Assembly: GCA_016215105.1 (NCBI GenBank)
Contig: JACRLJ010000075.1
Coordinates: forward strand, 1-54,174
DNA: 54,174 bases
DNA from: Candidatus Hydrogenedentota bacterium
GTDB taxonomy: Bacteria > Hydrogenedentota > Hydrogenedentia > Hydrogenedentales > SLHB01
Direction of reading: 5' to 3'
Position 1 is the first letter of the stretch. Every line of letters begins with the position of its first letter. The notes below the pieces were generated by a model, which searched no databases, was not told the origin of the DNA, and worked only from the letters and a program-made list of their open reading frames with translations. Below, piece by piece: positions 23,433 to 31,766 of this stretch. A program made the position numbers and the translations under genes.

Positions 23433-25376
23433 CTATTTTCCTTGGGATCTCTCGTACACGAGATAGCCGGCCGCGCTCCCGTTAGGCGGCCAGGGAATGT
23501 GCAGCCGTCCGTTCTTGAGCGTCATACCAATCGAGGCCCGTTGTGAACTACCGGGTTGTCTCCCAAACCATTCGAGCCAGACGACGGAGTCCTTGTGCTG
23601 CCAGGCGTGGGCGTCGTCCACGCACGCGCCGTTGGATAGCGTCGCTAAAACCTTCCGATCTTGTGTGAACTCGAGGGCTACGGGGGCGTCGTTTGCGGCG
23701 CCGGTGGCATCGCCGCCAATTTGCGTGGCGCGGCCGGTCAGGCGCCACTCACCGACCATTTGGGTCATTTGCCGCCAGTAAGCGTCAGGACCGAAGCGCT
23801 TGCGCGCGCCAGGGGCCATCCCGTCTTGCATGGCCATACTCAGTCCGGTGAATGCGAGGAGCATGATGGGAACGCAGGCCCAGAGGAGGCCGTATCGAAT
23901 GCCAACATTCCAGCGCAGGTCAGATGGGGGCGCAGGGGTTGCCTCGGCAATAGGGGCCGTGCGTTCGCGTCGCGACAAGATCATGGCCGTGGCGATGGCC
24001 GCAAACGTGATAAACGTGGCGTCCACTAAAGGGAAATCCTCACCCTTGCTTGCTCCCGGAAGTTGTTGCAGAAGCGAGCCGGCCACGACGATCCACATCA
24101 GCAGGAGGAGGACCAGCGCGCCTTTTCCGTAGGCCGTGGCCGGCGCGATGGCGAGCCGACCGCACCCGTACAGGTAGAGCGCGTAGAGCGCGAGGGCGCT
24201 GAGAATCAGACCGAACACGGTGAACCACACCCAGGGCATCATCCCGGCGACGGGCTTGTCGGAGATGACGTGATAGCGGCTGATCCAGGCCATGGGCGCG
24301 CGTCGGAGGTTGACCCACATTAGCCCGATGAGGATCACGAAGACGGCGTAAACATCGAGGGACTTTGACGGTTCATCTTCTTTGGCCGGGACGAGGCCGC
24401 CACGGGCGAGCCGCAAGACTCCGAGTGCGATGGCCAGTCCCATGAATAGTCCGAAACTTTCCTCCGCGATCTTCCATTGCATCGCGCCATTCCAAGGCGC
24501 GAACGGCCCCCACTTGACGCGGATCGGGTGCCGCACAAATACGGCAAGGGCAAACGCGATACCCCCGCCGAGGATTCCGTACAGGCTCAGCATCAGGGCG
24601 GCGCGGTTTCGTTGGCGGATGAGGTACACGAGCAGCACAACCAGGATACCAACGACGCCGCCCCACCCTTCGTTACGGTAGGGCGGGGCGAGGCGCAGTC
24701 CGCCGAGCTTGGTGAAACCGAGATAGCCAATCCACCACGCGATGGCGCATGCAACGAACAATCCCGCCTCGGCGCGTTCCTTCGGACGGACAAGTCCGTA
24801 CAGGCCGCAAACTACGATTACGATGACCGCCGCGAACCAATCCGTGTCGTCGAAGCGCTGCGCGGTGAAACGTTCGAGGGCGCCGTGAACGATTGGGTTG
24901 AAGAAGAAGTAGAGATAGAACGCGAGGAACACGGCGGACATGGCGGTAAACGGCCCCACGAATCGCCGGAGATGAGAGCGCGGCAGGGTGAAAACGAGGC
25001 CGAGGATTGCGCCGCCGACTCCCGCCCACAGGCCGCCCAACAGGAACAGGCAGGAATAGCCATAGAGTACGTCAGGGAAAGAATCGCTGACGGTGTACAT
25101 GGTCTGCTCCATGTAGCTGAATGAGCCGCCCCAGGCCCATCCGACCGCGCCGAACAGCCCCGCGACGGCGGATCGCCGTATCCAGTCGGGACGTCCGGAG
25201 CCAAGACAAACGGCCATCCCGAGCATGGCGCCGGGTACCATGGCGCCTCCCTCATAGCCAACGATACCGCGGTAGCCCCAGCCGAACGCCATGATGACGG
25301 CGGCGAGAGCGCACAGGAAGACCCCTTGATTGGTCCTGCTATTCCGCAGATTAGTCACATCGGTGGCGCCTTTCAT
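23433..25376 (-). CDS. Large polytopic membrane protein, function unknown
   Basis: A 647-residue protein with roughly a dozen hydrophobic segments between residues about 20 and 530 and a C-terminal water-soluble tail of about 110 residues. The tail (MVGEWRLTG ... LEFTQDRKVLATL) resembles the beta-rich, lipocalin-like domains that begin with G-x-W, but I cannot name a family. N-terminal text such as GWGYRGIVGYEGGAMVPGA is Gly-rich and may be part of the pore or a fold core. The start at 25376 is chosen because the long upstream extension would run through the preceding gene. It is third in an operon led by an ECF sigma factor, 47 bp after the previous gene, so it may be a target or sensor of that regulator. 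Confidence 0.65.
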   Translation of the reverse strand: MKGATDVTNLRNSRTNQGVFLCALAAVIMAFGWGYRGIVGYEGGAMVPGAMLGMAVCLGSGRPDWIRRSAVAGLFGAVGWAWGGSFSYMEQTMYTVSDSFPDVLYGYSCLFLLGGLWAGVGGAILGLVFTLPRSHLRRFVGPFTAMSAVFLAFYLYFFFNPIVHGALERFTAQRFDDTDWFAAVIVIVVCGLYGLVRPKERAEAGLFVACAIAWWIGYLGFTKLGGLRLAPPYRNEGWGGVVGILVVLLVYLIRQRNRAALMLSLYGILGGGIAFALAVFVRHPIRVKWGPFAPWNGAMQWKIAEESFGLFMGLAIALGVLRLARGGLVPAKEDEPSKSLDVYAVFVILIGLMWVNLRRAPMAWISRYHVISDKPVAGMMPWVWFTVFGLILSALALYALYLYGCGRLAIAPATAYGKGALVLLLLMWIVVAGSLLQQLPGASKGEDFPLVDATFITFAAIATAMILSRRERTAPIAEATPAPPSDLRWNVGIRYGLLWACVPIMLLAFTGLSMAMQDGMAPGARKRFGPDAYWRQMTQMVGEWRLTGRATQIGGDATGAANDAPVALEFTQDRKVLATLSNGACVDDAHAWQHKDSVVWLEWFGRQPGSSQRASIGMTLKNGRLHIPWPPNGSAAGYLVYERSQGK

Positions 25377-25423
25377 ACCGCCACGATACGTGCAGAGACT
25401 TCCGGCGTCAACCCGGCCCCGCT

Positions 25424-25861
25424 TCACGGCGTTTGCGGAGTGGCGCCACCCTGCGCTGCGCGCTCGATTTGTTCGAGCCTCTTCGACACGTCGAGGACAT
25501 CGGCGTGCATTTCTTTCAGGTCGCGTTCGATCTGCAAGCGGCTGTTCCAGGTCCAATAGAGCAGCTTGCTGCCGGTAATCCAGCCGTCTCCGAAGAGGAA
25601 CATCATCGCTCCGACTACCGTGCAGGACGTACTAACGGCAACCGACGCACTACCGACTACGATGCCACAGATTATACCCGCTACTCCCAGGAACATCAGG
25701 AAGGCGCCTACGGCGGTTCCGATCCAGGTCAAACGCGCTGCGCGCTTTCGCTTTTCCTCATACATGGCCTTCACTCCTTCTCGCACGTCCGCTGCTCGGG
25801 CCTGCCACTGTGGGGTCGCCGCCAGCAGATCGTCGCGTATGTTTCGTTCAAACTCGTCCAT
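25424..25861 (-). CDS. Two-helix membrane protein downstream of ECF sigma factor, possible anti-sigma role
   Basis: A 145-residue protein: charged N terminus (MDEFERNIRDDLLAATPQW), two adjacent membrane helices at about residues 45-66 and 72-92, and a C-terminal coiled-coil-like helix (LQIERDLKEMHADVLDVSKRLEQIERA). Its start overlaps the sigma factor gene by 14 bases, the position where anti-sigma factors usually lie. It lacks the zinc-binding HxxxCxxC of ZAS anti-sigma proteins, so a regulatory role is inference from position only. Confidence 0.6.
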   Translation of the reverse strand: MDEFERNIRDDLLAATPQWQARAADVREGVKAMYEEKRKRAARLTWIGTAVGAFLMFLGVAGIICGIVVGSASVAVSTSCTVVGAMMFLFGDGWITGSKLLYWTWNSRLQIERDLKEMHADVLDVSKRLEQIERAAQGGATPQTP

Positions 25862-26384
25862 GACCGTGCTCCAGCATCTTCTTGAACTCTTGCCGCGCTT
25901 TGTACAGCCGCGATTTCACTGTTCCGAGAGGCACATCCAAGATGGCCGCCAGTTCTTCATAGTCGACACCTTCGAGGTAATGCAAGGCGAGCAAGCTACC
26001 GTCCTGCTCTGGCATCGCGCTCAACAATTCCCGCACCTCGTTGGCTGCCGCAGTCGTGACTTGGCCTGGGTTCGCCGCTCGCTCTCTAAGGAGCTTGCGC
26101 TGTCGTTGATTCGAGCGGATTCTGTCCGCGGCCTTGTACCGCACGATGCGGAATATCCACGGGCGAAACCGCGCGGGATCCTCGAGGCGCGGCAAGCCGC
26201 CAATGACCGCCACCCACACCTCCTGCATCACATCCCAGGCGCCTTCGTCGTCGCCGGTCAGGACTCGGGCAAAGGCCCACAGCCGGGGCTGCCAGCGTTC
26301 GACGAGACGCCCCATCGCGTCCGAGTCGCCGGTCTGAGCCCGTAATACGAGCAGTTCGTCATCGATTTGTTCACGCTTGTTCAT
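25848..26384 (-). CDS. ECF-type RNA polymerase sigma factor
   Basis: A 178-residue sigma70-family protein with regions 2 and 4 only. Region 2: LVERWQPRLWAFARVLTGD, DDEGAWDVMQEVWVAV and FRPWIFRIVRYKAADRIR. Region 4: EQDGSLLALHYLEGVDYEELAAILDVPLGTVKSRLYKARQEF (quoted in part, helix-turn-helix with GTVKSRL). The ATG at 26384 starts a normal ECF N terminus; the open frame upstream has no RBS and no homologous text. It is the first gene of a three-gene operon with two membrane proteins, and divergent from the MFS gene. Its signal is unknown. Confidence 0.9.
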   Translation of the reverse strand: MNKREQIDDELLVLRAQTGDSDAMGRLVERWQPRLWAFARVLTGDDEGAWDVMQEVWVAVIGGLPRLEDPARFRPWIFRIVRYKAADRIRSNQRQRKLLRERAANPGQVTTAAANEVRELLSAMPEQDGSLLALHYLEGVDYEELAAILDVPLGTVKSRLYKARQEFKKMLEHGHGRV

Positions 26385-26508
26385 GGTTTCACAAGATAAG
26401 TCGCGCGACGCGCGCGTTTTGTTCACGAAGCGCGGAGAAAGTTTGTCCCCGGCACAGTCTGCCGGAATGGGGAGCAAAAGCCAACCGGGAATACGTGCGC
26501 GCATTCGG

Positions 26509-26553
26509 TTGACGCTCGGCGCGTGCGATGGTATGGTACAGCCTGTTTGTACC
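26509..26553 (+). promoter_or_regulatory. Candidate promoter with operator-like repeat before MFS-esterase-methyltransferase operon
   Basis: TTGACG (26509-26514), a 17-base spacer and TATGGT (26532-26537). An inverted repeat GGTACA-N7-TGTACC (26535-26553) overlaps the -10 and the predicted start point, a typical place for a repressor site. The ATG lies at 26598 with GGGGAGAG upstream. Confidence 0.5.
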
Positions 26554-26597
26554 GTGGAACACATGATACGGCATTGGCAATTGCTGGGGAGAGTGAA

Positions 26598-27905
26598 ATG
26601 ATACACACGGAAGCCGTGCCCGCGCAGCGGAAATTCACGGACGGACTGACTCCGTATCACTACGTAGTCCTTCTCGTCGCCTGCCTCGGATGGGCGTTCG
26701 ACACCATGGACCAGTGGCTCTATGTCCAGGCCAAAACGCCGGCCATCAGCGAGCTGCTGAAGCTGGGACCGACAGACCCGCTTACGAAGGAATGGGTCGG
26801 CACGGCCCAGATGTGGATGATGATCGGCTGGGCGACGGGCGGACTGTTCTTCGGTATGGTCGGAGATCGGCTCGGGCGGACGCGCACGATGGGGCTGACA
26901 ATTCTGATATACGCGGGCTGCACCGGCTTGTGTGGATTGGCCCGGACCCCGCTCGAATTCACCATCCTTCGCTTCATGACCGGTCTTGGCATTGGCGGAG
27001 AGTTTGCCGCGGGCGCGTCACTGGTCGCGGAGACGTTTCCGGCGCACTCGCGCGCAACGGCCTTGGGAATCGTCCAAGCGCTTTCGGCGGTGGGAAATAT
27101 CGGCGCCGGTATGATTTGGTATGTCATGGGCGCCACGGCGGGATGGCGGTGGGTATTCGCGGTGGGCGCGTTGCCGGCCCTCTTACTCTTCGTCATCTTC
27201 CTGTTCATTCGTGAACCGGAGGCGTGGGTGGAGAGCCGTCAGCGCATCCGGGAAGGCAAGGAAAAGCGAAGCAAAGTTCCAGTTCTGGACTTGTTCCGCG
27301 AACCCATTCTGCGCCACCACACGTTTGTCGGCGTGGGATTGGCCGCGGTAGGCGTGATTGGTTTCTGGGGGATCAGCACGTGGTCGGCGGAACTCATTCG
27401 CGGCGTGCTGAATCCGCAAAACCTGCCGGAGCTGGCAAAGGAAGTCGAGCAGAAGATGAGCATCTGCATGATGGCTCAAAATGCCGGCGGCTTCTTTGGC
27501 GTGCTCGCGTTCTCGTGGCTGGCCCAGTTTTCCGGCCGCCGGATCTCGTTTGTGGTTGGTTTGGCGGGGTCCGCCATCGTCGTGCCGGCAACGTTCTATC
27601 TTACCAAGTCCTTCGCAACGGCGTTGATATTCTTTCCCATGATGGGGTTCATTCTGTTGATGCTGTTTGGCGGATACGCGATCTATTTCCCGGAGATGTT
27701 TCCGACACGTCTGCGGGCGACCGGCACCGGGTTCTGCTACAACGTCGCGCGGTACGTGTCGGCGTTTGCGCCTTATCTGTTCGGAAGGCTGAGCGCGAAT
27801 TACGGCATTCAGATGGCGGCGCTGCTGGTTTCGGCCGTGTTCGTCCTGGGCTTGTTTATCATGCCGTTCGCGCCCGAGACGAAAGACAAACCTCTGCCCG
27901 AATAA
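26598..27905 (+). CDS. MFS transporter, metabolite/aromatic acid:proton symporter type
   Basis: A 435-residue inner-membrane protein with about twelve helices. The MFS signatures GDRLGRTRTMG (between helices 2 and 3), FMTGLGIGGEFAAGASLVAE and YFPEMFPTRLRATGTG (second-half equivalent) place it in the sugar porter/metabolite:H+ symporter group. ATG at 26598 has GAGAG upstream; an upstream frame to 26523 overlaps the promoter. The esterase gene follows after 54 bp and the methyltransferase overlaps that, so it probably imports a substrate or product of the esterase. Confidence 0.88.
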   Translation: MIHTEAVPAQRKFTDGLTPYHYVVLLVACLGWAFDTMDQWLYVQAKTPAISELLKLGPTDPLTKEWVGTAQMWMMIGWATGGLFFGMVGDRLGRTRTMGLTILIYAGCTGLCGLARTPLEFTILRFMTGLGIGGEFAAGASLVAETFPAHSRATALGIVQALSAVGNIGAGMIWYVMGATAGWRWVFAVGALPALLLFVIFLFIREPEAWVESRQRIREGKEKRSKVPVLDLFREPILRHHTFVGVGLAAVGVIGFWGISTWSAELIRGVLNPQNLPELAKEVEQKMSICMMAQNAGGFFGVLAFSWLAQFSGRRISFVVGLAGSAIVVPATFYLTKSFATALIFFPMMGFILLMLFGGYAIYFPEMFPTRLRATGTGFCYNVARYVSAFAPYLFGRLSANYGIQMAALLVSAVFVLGLFIMPFAPETKDKPLPE

Positions 27906-27959
27906 CGTGGCTGCCGGCGCCGGCCGCTGTTGTCCAATTCGCACAGGAGGGAATTGTCT

Positions 27960-28931
27960 GTGTTTCTGTACGACTTGCCTCTCGACCAGCTCAAGACCTA
28001 TTCGCTTCCTCAGATTCGCGAGCCGGACTTTGCCGCGTTTTGGGAGCGGATGCTGGCGCGCAACAAACAGCAACCGCTAAATCCCGCCGCCGAACCCGTG
28101 GACTATCCCGTTGCCGAAGCCAAGATCGAAAAGATTTCCTTCGAGGCCTTTGACGGCGGCCGCATTGTGGGTTGGCTGATTGCGCCCGCACAAACAAAGA
28201 AGCGGCCCACACTGGTTCAGTTCCACGGCTACAGCGGCAACAAGGGCCGAATCGACGAGTACCTCTTCTGGACCTTGCAAGGATTCACCGTATTGACTGT
28301 GGACGTGCGCGGTCAGAACGGAGACAGCAGCGACCTCGCCGACTATCCCTCGGGCCGGTTTGCCGGTTGGATGACGAGCGGTCTGCTTGATCCGGAGAAG
28401 TACTATTTCACGCGGGCCTACCTGGACACGGTTCGAGCAATTGACTACGCGTGTTCACGCCCCGAGGTGGACGCGGACCGCATCGGTGTCACGGGATGCA
28501 GCCAGGGCGGCGGATTGGCGTTGGCTGCGGCGTCGCTCGATTCCCGGCCCAAACTCTGCATGCCGGAAGTCCCCGGATTCTGTCACTTCCGGCGCACGCT
28601 GGAGATTACCAAGGCCGCTCCGTGGACCGACCTGATCGTGTGGTTCCAGAACCGGCCCGATCAAGTCGACGCGGCCATGCGCACGCTGAGTTACGTCGAG
28701 CTAAACAACCTCACCGATCGCATTCAGTGTCCGACACTGGTCAGCGTTGGCTTGCAGGACGAGCTCTGTCCCCCTTCGACCATCTTCACTGCGTTCAACC
28801 GCATTCCGGTGAAAGAGAAACAGATCGACACCTTCGCCTTTAACGGCCACCAAGCCTATCTCAACCGCGAAACCCAGATCGGCTGGGCGCGGAAGCATTT
28901 GTTGCGGAGTTGCGATGGTACCGCCGAATGA
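27960..28931 (+). CDS. CE7 acetyl xylan esterase/cephalosporin-C deacetylase
   Basis: A 323-residue alpha/beta hydrolase, the normal CE7 length. DLPLDQLKTYSLPQIREPDF opens it as in the family, VDVRGQNGDSSD holds the conserved RGQ, GVTGCSQGGGLALAAA the nucleophile Ser (GxSxGG), and the C-terminal FNGHQAY the catalytic His. No signal peptide is seen, so it acts in the cytoplasm on imported acetylated oligosaccharides. The start is GTG at 27960 with AGGAGG nine bases upstream, preferred over TTG codons at 27930 and 27954. The methyltransferase start overlaps its stop. Confidence 0.92.
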   Translation: MFLYDLPLDQLKTYSLPQIREPDFAAFWERMLARNKQQPLNPAAEPVDYPVAEAKIEKISFEAFDGGRIVGWLIAPAQTKKRPTLVQFHGYSGNKGRIDEYLFWTLQGFTVLTVDVRGQNGDSSDLADYPSGRFAGWMTSGLLDPEKYYFTRAYLDTVRAIDYACSRPEVDADRIGVTGCSQGGGLALAAASLDSRPKLCMPEVPGFCHFRRTLEITKAAPWTDLIVWFQNRPDQVDAAMRTLSYVELNNLTDRIQCPTLVSVGLQDELCPPSTIFTAFNRIPVKEKQIDTFAFNGHQAYLNRETQIGWARKHLLRSCDGTAE

Positions 28932-29758
28932 ACCCATCATTGCTCGATCAATTGTCGCGTCTGACGCCGATCGCGGAAATTCCGATCACATGGGACGCGA
29001 CCGGATACACGTCCGAAGATTTCGACGCCGAAGCCCGAAGCGAGACGTTTGAAGGGTGGCGAGGCGATCTTGCCGATGACGAGGAGGCGGAGCTGATCGC
29101 GCATCTGCTCGATATTCGTGAAGGCGATACGCTGCTCGACGTGGCCTGCGGATATGGCCGCCACGCGGCGCCGCTGGCCAGGGACCACGGCGCGCGTGTG
29201 ACCGGCGTGGACATTGCCCCCGGCCTGATCGAGCAGGCCAAGCGCATCGCGGCGCGGGAAGGACTGAATATCGACTACCGGGTCCTACACGCGCGCGACC
29301 TAGACTACAGCGCCGCCTTCGACCACGCCCTGATCGGCTTCAATACCCTGTCCGTCTTCTCGCCCGACGACGCGCCCCGAGTATTGCGCGGGATTCACCG
29401 CGCCCTGCGCCCCGATGGCAAATTATTCATCGACGTCGACAATAAGCCCTTCAATTGCCGTTACGGGACCTGTTATCGCAATTGGCACATGCAGGGGCAA
29501 GCACTAGTCCTTCAGGAAGTCTATTTCCACCACGAGAGTTCCATCGAGGTGAACCGCGACATCTGCCTGATGGAAAACAAGCCAGCCGTAATCGAGTTCC
29601 TCTGCTTCAAACGCATCTATTCCGTGGACGAGGTCTCCGCGCTTCTTACCGATTGCGGTTTCGCCATCGAAGGCGTCCACGGAAGCTGGGACCTGACTGA
29701 ACTGAACGACGCCAGCCCAAAGATCATCGTGGTGGCGAGCAAAAGGGCTACGGGGTGA
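28928..29758 (+). CDS. SAM-dependent class I methyltransferase
   Basis: A 276-residue cytoplasmic protein. LLDVACGYGRHAAPLARDHG is the SAM-binding motif I, VTGVDIAPGLIEQAK motif post-I and HALIGFNTLSVFS motif II, as in UbiE/Methyltransf_25 families. The substrate is unknown. The ATG overlaps the esterase TGA (ATGA), indicating translational coupling; a TTG start at 28910 would have no proper RBS. Confidence 0.88.
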   Translation: MNPSLLDQLSRLTPIAEIPITWDATGYTSEDFDAEARSETFEGWRGDLADDEEAELIAHLLDIREGDTLLDVACGYGRHAAPLARDHGARVTGVDIAPGLIEQAKRIAAREGLNIDYRVLHARDLDYSAAFDHALIGFNTLSVFSPDDAPRVLRGIHRALRPDGKLFIDVDNKPFNCRYGTCYRNWHMQGQALVLQEVYFHHESSIEVNRDICLMENKPAVIEFLCFKRIYSVDEVSALLTDCGFAIEGVHGSWDLTELNDASPKIIVVASKRATG

Positions 29759-29772
29759 GGTGTCGTGCTCGC

Positions 29773-29801
29773 TTGCGTCTTGGCGCAAATCCTGATACAA
29801 T
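29773..29801 (+). promoter_or_regulatory. Candidate promoter/operator of the phd-vapC pair
   Basis: TTGCGT (29773-29778), a 17-base spacer and TACAAT (29796-29801). An inverted repeat TTGCG-N6-CGCAA starts at the -35, which could be the site for autoregulation by the antitoxin. It lies within 15 bp of the methyltransferase stop, giving the toxin-antitoxin pair its own promoter. Confidence 0.5.
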
Positions 29802-29846
29802 CTAGACAGTCCAGCCTAAACACTAACCCGTCGAAGGAGCCTTGTT

Positions 29847-30092
29847 TTGGCTAAATCGTGGCAGCTTCAAGAAGCCAAGAACAAACTCAGCGAACTGGTT
29901 GAGTGCGCCATGGCGAACGGACCTCAGCGCATTACGAAACACGGTAAAGACGCCGTCGTGGTGCTCTCCGTTAAGGAATACAACCGCCTTAACCGCCAGA
30001 AGGAGAGTCTTGTGGATTTCTTCCGCCGTTCTCCTCTGCGCGATATTCCTTTGGAACGGGCTAAAGACCTGCCGCGCGAAGTCGGCCTTTGA
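29847..30092 (+). CDS. Phd/YefM family antitoxin
   Basis: An 81-residue protein. SWQLQEAKNKLSELVECA and GPQRITKHGKDAVVVLSVKEY form the Phd/YefM DNA-binding domain, and the C-terminal SLVDFFRRSPLRDIPLERAKDLPRE (partly quoted) is the flexible toxin-binding tail typical of partners of PIN toxins. The start is TTG at 29847, eight bases after AAGGAG. It neutralises the toxin encoded next and represses the operon. Confidence 0.93.
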   Translation: MAKSWQLQEAKNKLSELVECAMANGPQRITKHGKDAVVVLSVKEYNRLNRQKESLVDFFRRSPLRDIPLERAKDLPREVGL

Positions 30093-30508
30093 ACTACTTA
30101 CTGGATACCTGCGTAATTTCCGAATTGGCGAAGAGGGCGCCAAACGCGAACGTCATCGCGTGGATCGAAAGCCGCAAGGAAGAAACCCTATTCTTGAGCG
30201 TACTCACCCTTGGCGAAATTCAAAAAGGAATCGCCAAACATTCAGACGACAAGCGCAAGAAAGCCCTTCAACGCTGGCTGGACGGTGATTTGCGCGAACG
30301 ATTCTCCGACCGTGTTTTGCCCATTACCGAAAGGACCGCTCTCGTCTGGGGTCAGCTTCAAGGTGAAGCCGAACGACGCGGAAGCCCCATCCCAACGGTT
30401 GATGGTTTGCTTGGGGCGACTGCGATTGCGGAAGACCTGGTGGTCGTGACGCGAAATGAAGAGGACATCGTCCGCACGGGCGCCCGCATTTTGAACCCGT
30501 GGGAATGA
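30089..30508 (+). CDS. PIN-domain ribonuclease toxin, VapC/FitB type
   Basis: A 139-residue PIN protein. The acidic metal-binding residues are visible in NYLLDTCVISELAK (Asp6), LSVLTLGEIQKGI (Glu43), TVDGLLGATAIAEDL (Asp104) and VTRNEEDI (Asn/Glu-Asp cluster). The N-x-V-x-W segment (NANVIAWIES) is FitB-like. It cleaves tRNA or other RNA when free. The TTG start overlaps the antitoxin stop by four bases (TTGA), ensuring coupled translation. Confidence 0.93.
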   Translation: MNYLLDTCVISELAKRAPNANVIAWIESRKEETLFLSVLTLGEIQKGIAKHSDDKRKKALQRWLDGDLRERFSDRVLPITERTALVWGQLQGEAERRGSPIPTVDGLLGATAIAEDLVVVTRNEEDIVRTGARILNPWE

Positions 30509-30530
30509 GTCGGCGCGATACGCAATGCCC

Positions 30531-30608
30531 TTACCGGAACGGCGCGTCCGCGCCGGGTTCGTAGAAATCCGCTTCCGGGTTGGGAGGTTTCCAGAGGACC
30601 GTTTGAAA
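30531..30608 (-). pseudogene. Duplicated 3' end of the alkyltransferase-like gene
   Basis: About 75 bases, including the TTA stop complement at 30531-30533, match the 3' end of the alkyltransferase-like gene at 31359-31437. In the same frame it reads KPPNPEADFYEPGADAPFR, against EPPNPEAYFYEPSAEAPFRL in the intact gene. The fragment has no start and lies just downstream of the membrane protein gene, so the membrane gene is bracketed by direct repeats. Confidence 0.75.
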
Positions 30609-30634
30609 CGGCGTGTTTACCGAGGTCAAGGTCG

Positions 30635-31228
30635 TTACTTCCAGTGGGGCGCGATTTGCCAGAGTTCCCAAATGATGAACTCGATAGTCAAGACAATGCA
30701 TAAGGCGACGCCCGCGAGCCGAGACCGAAACAGAAATACTCCCAATCCCTGAGTGAGATAGGCGACGAAGTACGCGAATGGAATGAGCAATGTGAAATGG
30801 GCTGCAATCACCAGCGGCTCCGGCACGGGAAGTTGAGATAGGATCCCGATTGCTGATGCCATCGCGCCCAAGACAAACATCCAAACCGCGGCACGCACGA
30901 GGAGCGGGATCGCCAATGCACGTGGAGAGACATGGAATGTCTTCGTGAACGCGCTTCGCGGGATGACCCAAGAGAGCGCTAACCCAAACCGTCCAACGGC
31001 AGCCCAAAATCCGGCAACGGTGAATACGCCAACCAAAACGTGGAACAGAAACTGCATCCACCATGTCTCGTGCGCCAACGCAGGTACGCTGAAAAGCACG
31101 TATGCCGGCATGCTCAGCGCCCACATAAACAACGCGAATCGCCACGGTACGCGTACAAAGGTCTTCTGTAGAGCTATCCAGAACTCGCGAGCTGTCTTGC
31201 TGTCTACGCGGGCATTTGGACTTGTCAT
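30635..31228 (-). CDS. Integral membrane protein, function unknown
   Basis: A 197-residue protein with about five hydrophobic segments (for example ALFMWALSMPAYVLFSVPAL, FLFHVLVGVFTVAGFW, MFVLGAMASAIGIL, VIAAHFTLLIPFAYFVAYLT, GVALCIVLTIEFIIWEL). It resembles Yip1/DUF-type polytopic proteins in layout but I recognise no family motif. GGAGG lies about ten bases before the ATG at 31228. It is bracketed by the duplicated tail of the alkyltransferase-like gene, suggesting it was inserted here. Confidence 0.6.
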   Translation of the reverse strand: MTSPNARVDSKTAREFWIALQKTFVRVPWRFALFMWALSMPAYVLFSVPALAHETWWMQFLFHVLVGVFTVAGFWAAVGRFGLALSWVIPRSAFTKTFHVSPRALAIPLLVRAAVWMFVLGAMASAIGILSQLPVPEPLVIAAHFTLLIPFAYFVAYLTQGLGVFLFRSRLAGVALCIVLTIEFIIWELWQIAPHWK

Positions 31229-31358
31229 TCCCCCGGTTCCTCCAAAAACTCGGCAATAGAATCAATAAGCAGACGCAATCGCTGTATATCGATTTATACT
31301 CCGATATGCCAGATGAATTCCATCCGCATTCGACCGGCCTCGGCAGACAGCGAGCCAA

Positions 31359-31766
31359 TTACAGCCGGAACGGCGCCTCGGCGCTGGGTTCGTAGAAATA
31401 GGCTTCGGGGTTGGGCGGTTCCCAGCGGAGGCGTTTGAGATTGCAGGTCTCGCTCGCGTCAAACTTCACGCCTTCGGACTCCAGCAACATCTTTTGCAGC
31501 ACCGGCCGTTCGACCTCGGTCTTGGCGCTGATCTGACCTTTGCCGTTAATGACGCGCTGCCAGGGCACGTCGTCTTGGCGGCCGCTGGCGCGCATGGCGT
31601 AGCCCACAGCGCGGGACGCGCGGGGGCAGCCGAGTATGGTGGCGATCTGGCCGTAGGTCATCACGCGGCCGCGGGGGATCTTGCGCACTAAACGGTACAC
31701 GGCCTCGTAGAAGTTGGCGGGCGGCGTCTCCGTTTTCGCGCGCCGCTTCGAGACAGGCCGGGCCAT
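31359..31766 (-). CDS. Alkyltransferase-like (ATL) MGMT-family protein lacking the active-site Cys
   Basis: A 135-residue protein with the MGMT DNA-binding domain: GRVMTYGQIATILGCPRASR and VGYAMRAS, then VPWQRVINGKGQIS. In true O6-methylguanine methyltransferases the motif is PCHRV; here PWQRV replaces Cys by Trp, as in ATL proteins that bind alkylated guanine and hand the lesion to nucleotide excision repair. The start at 31766 shares one base with the stop of the upstream PAP2-GT39 gene (TGATG), so they are coupled. The longer frame upstream overlaps that gene and is rejected. The tail is duplicated at 30531. Confidence 0.88.
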   Translation of the reverse strand: MARPVSKRRAKTETPPANFYEAVYRLVRKIPRGRVMTYGQIATILGCPRASRAVGYAMRASGRQDDVPWQRVINGKGQISAKTEVERPVLQKMLLESEGVKFDASETCNLKRLRWEPPNPEAYFYEPSAEAPFRL

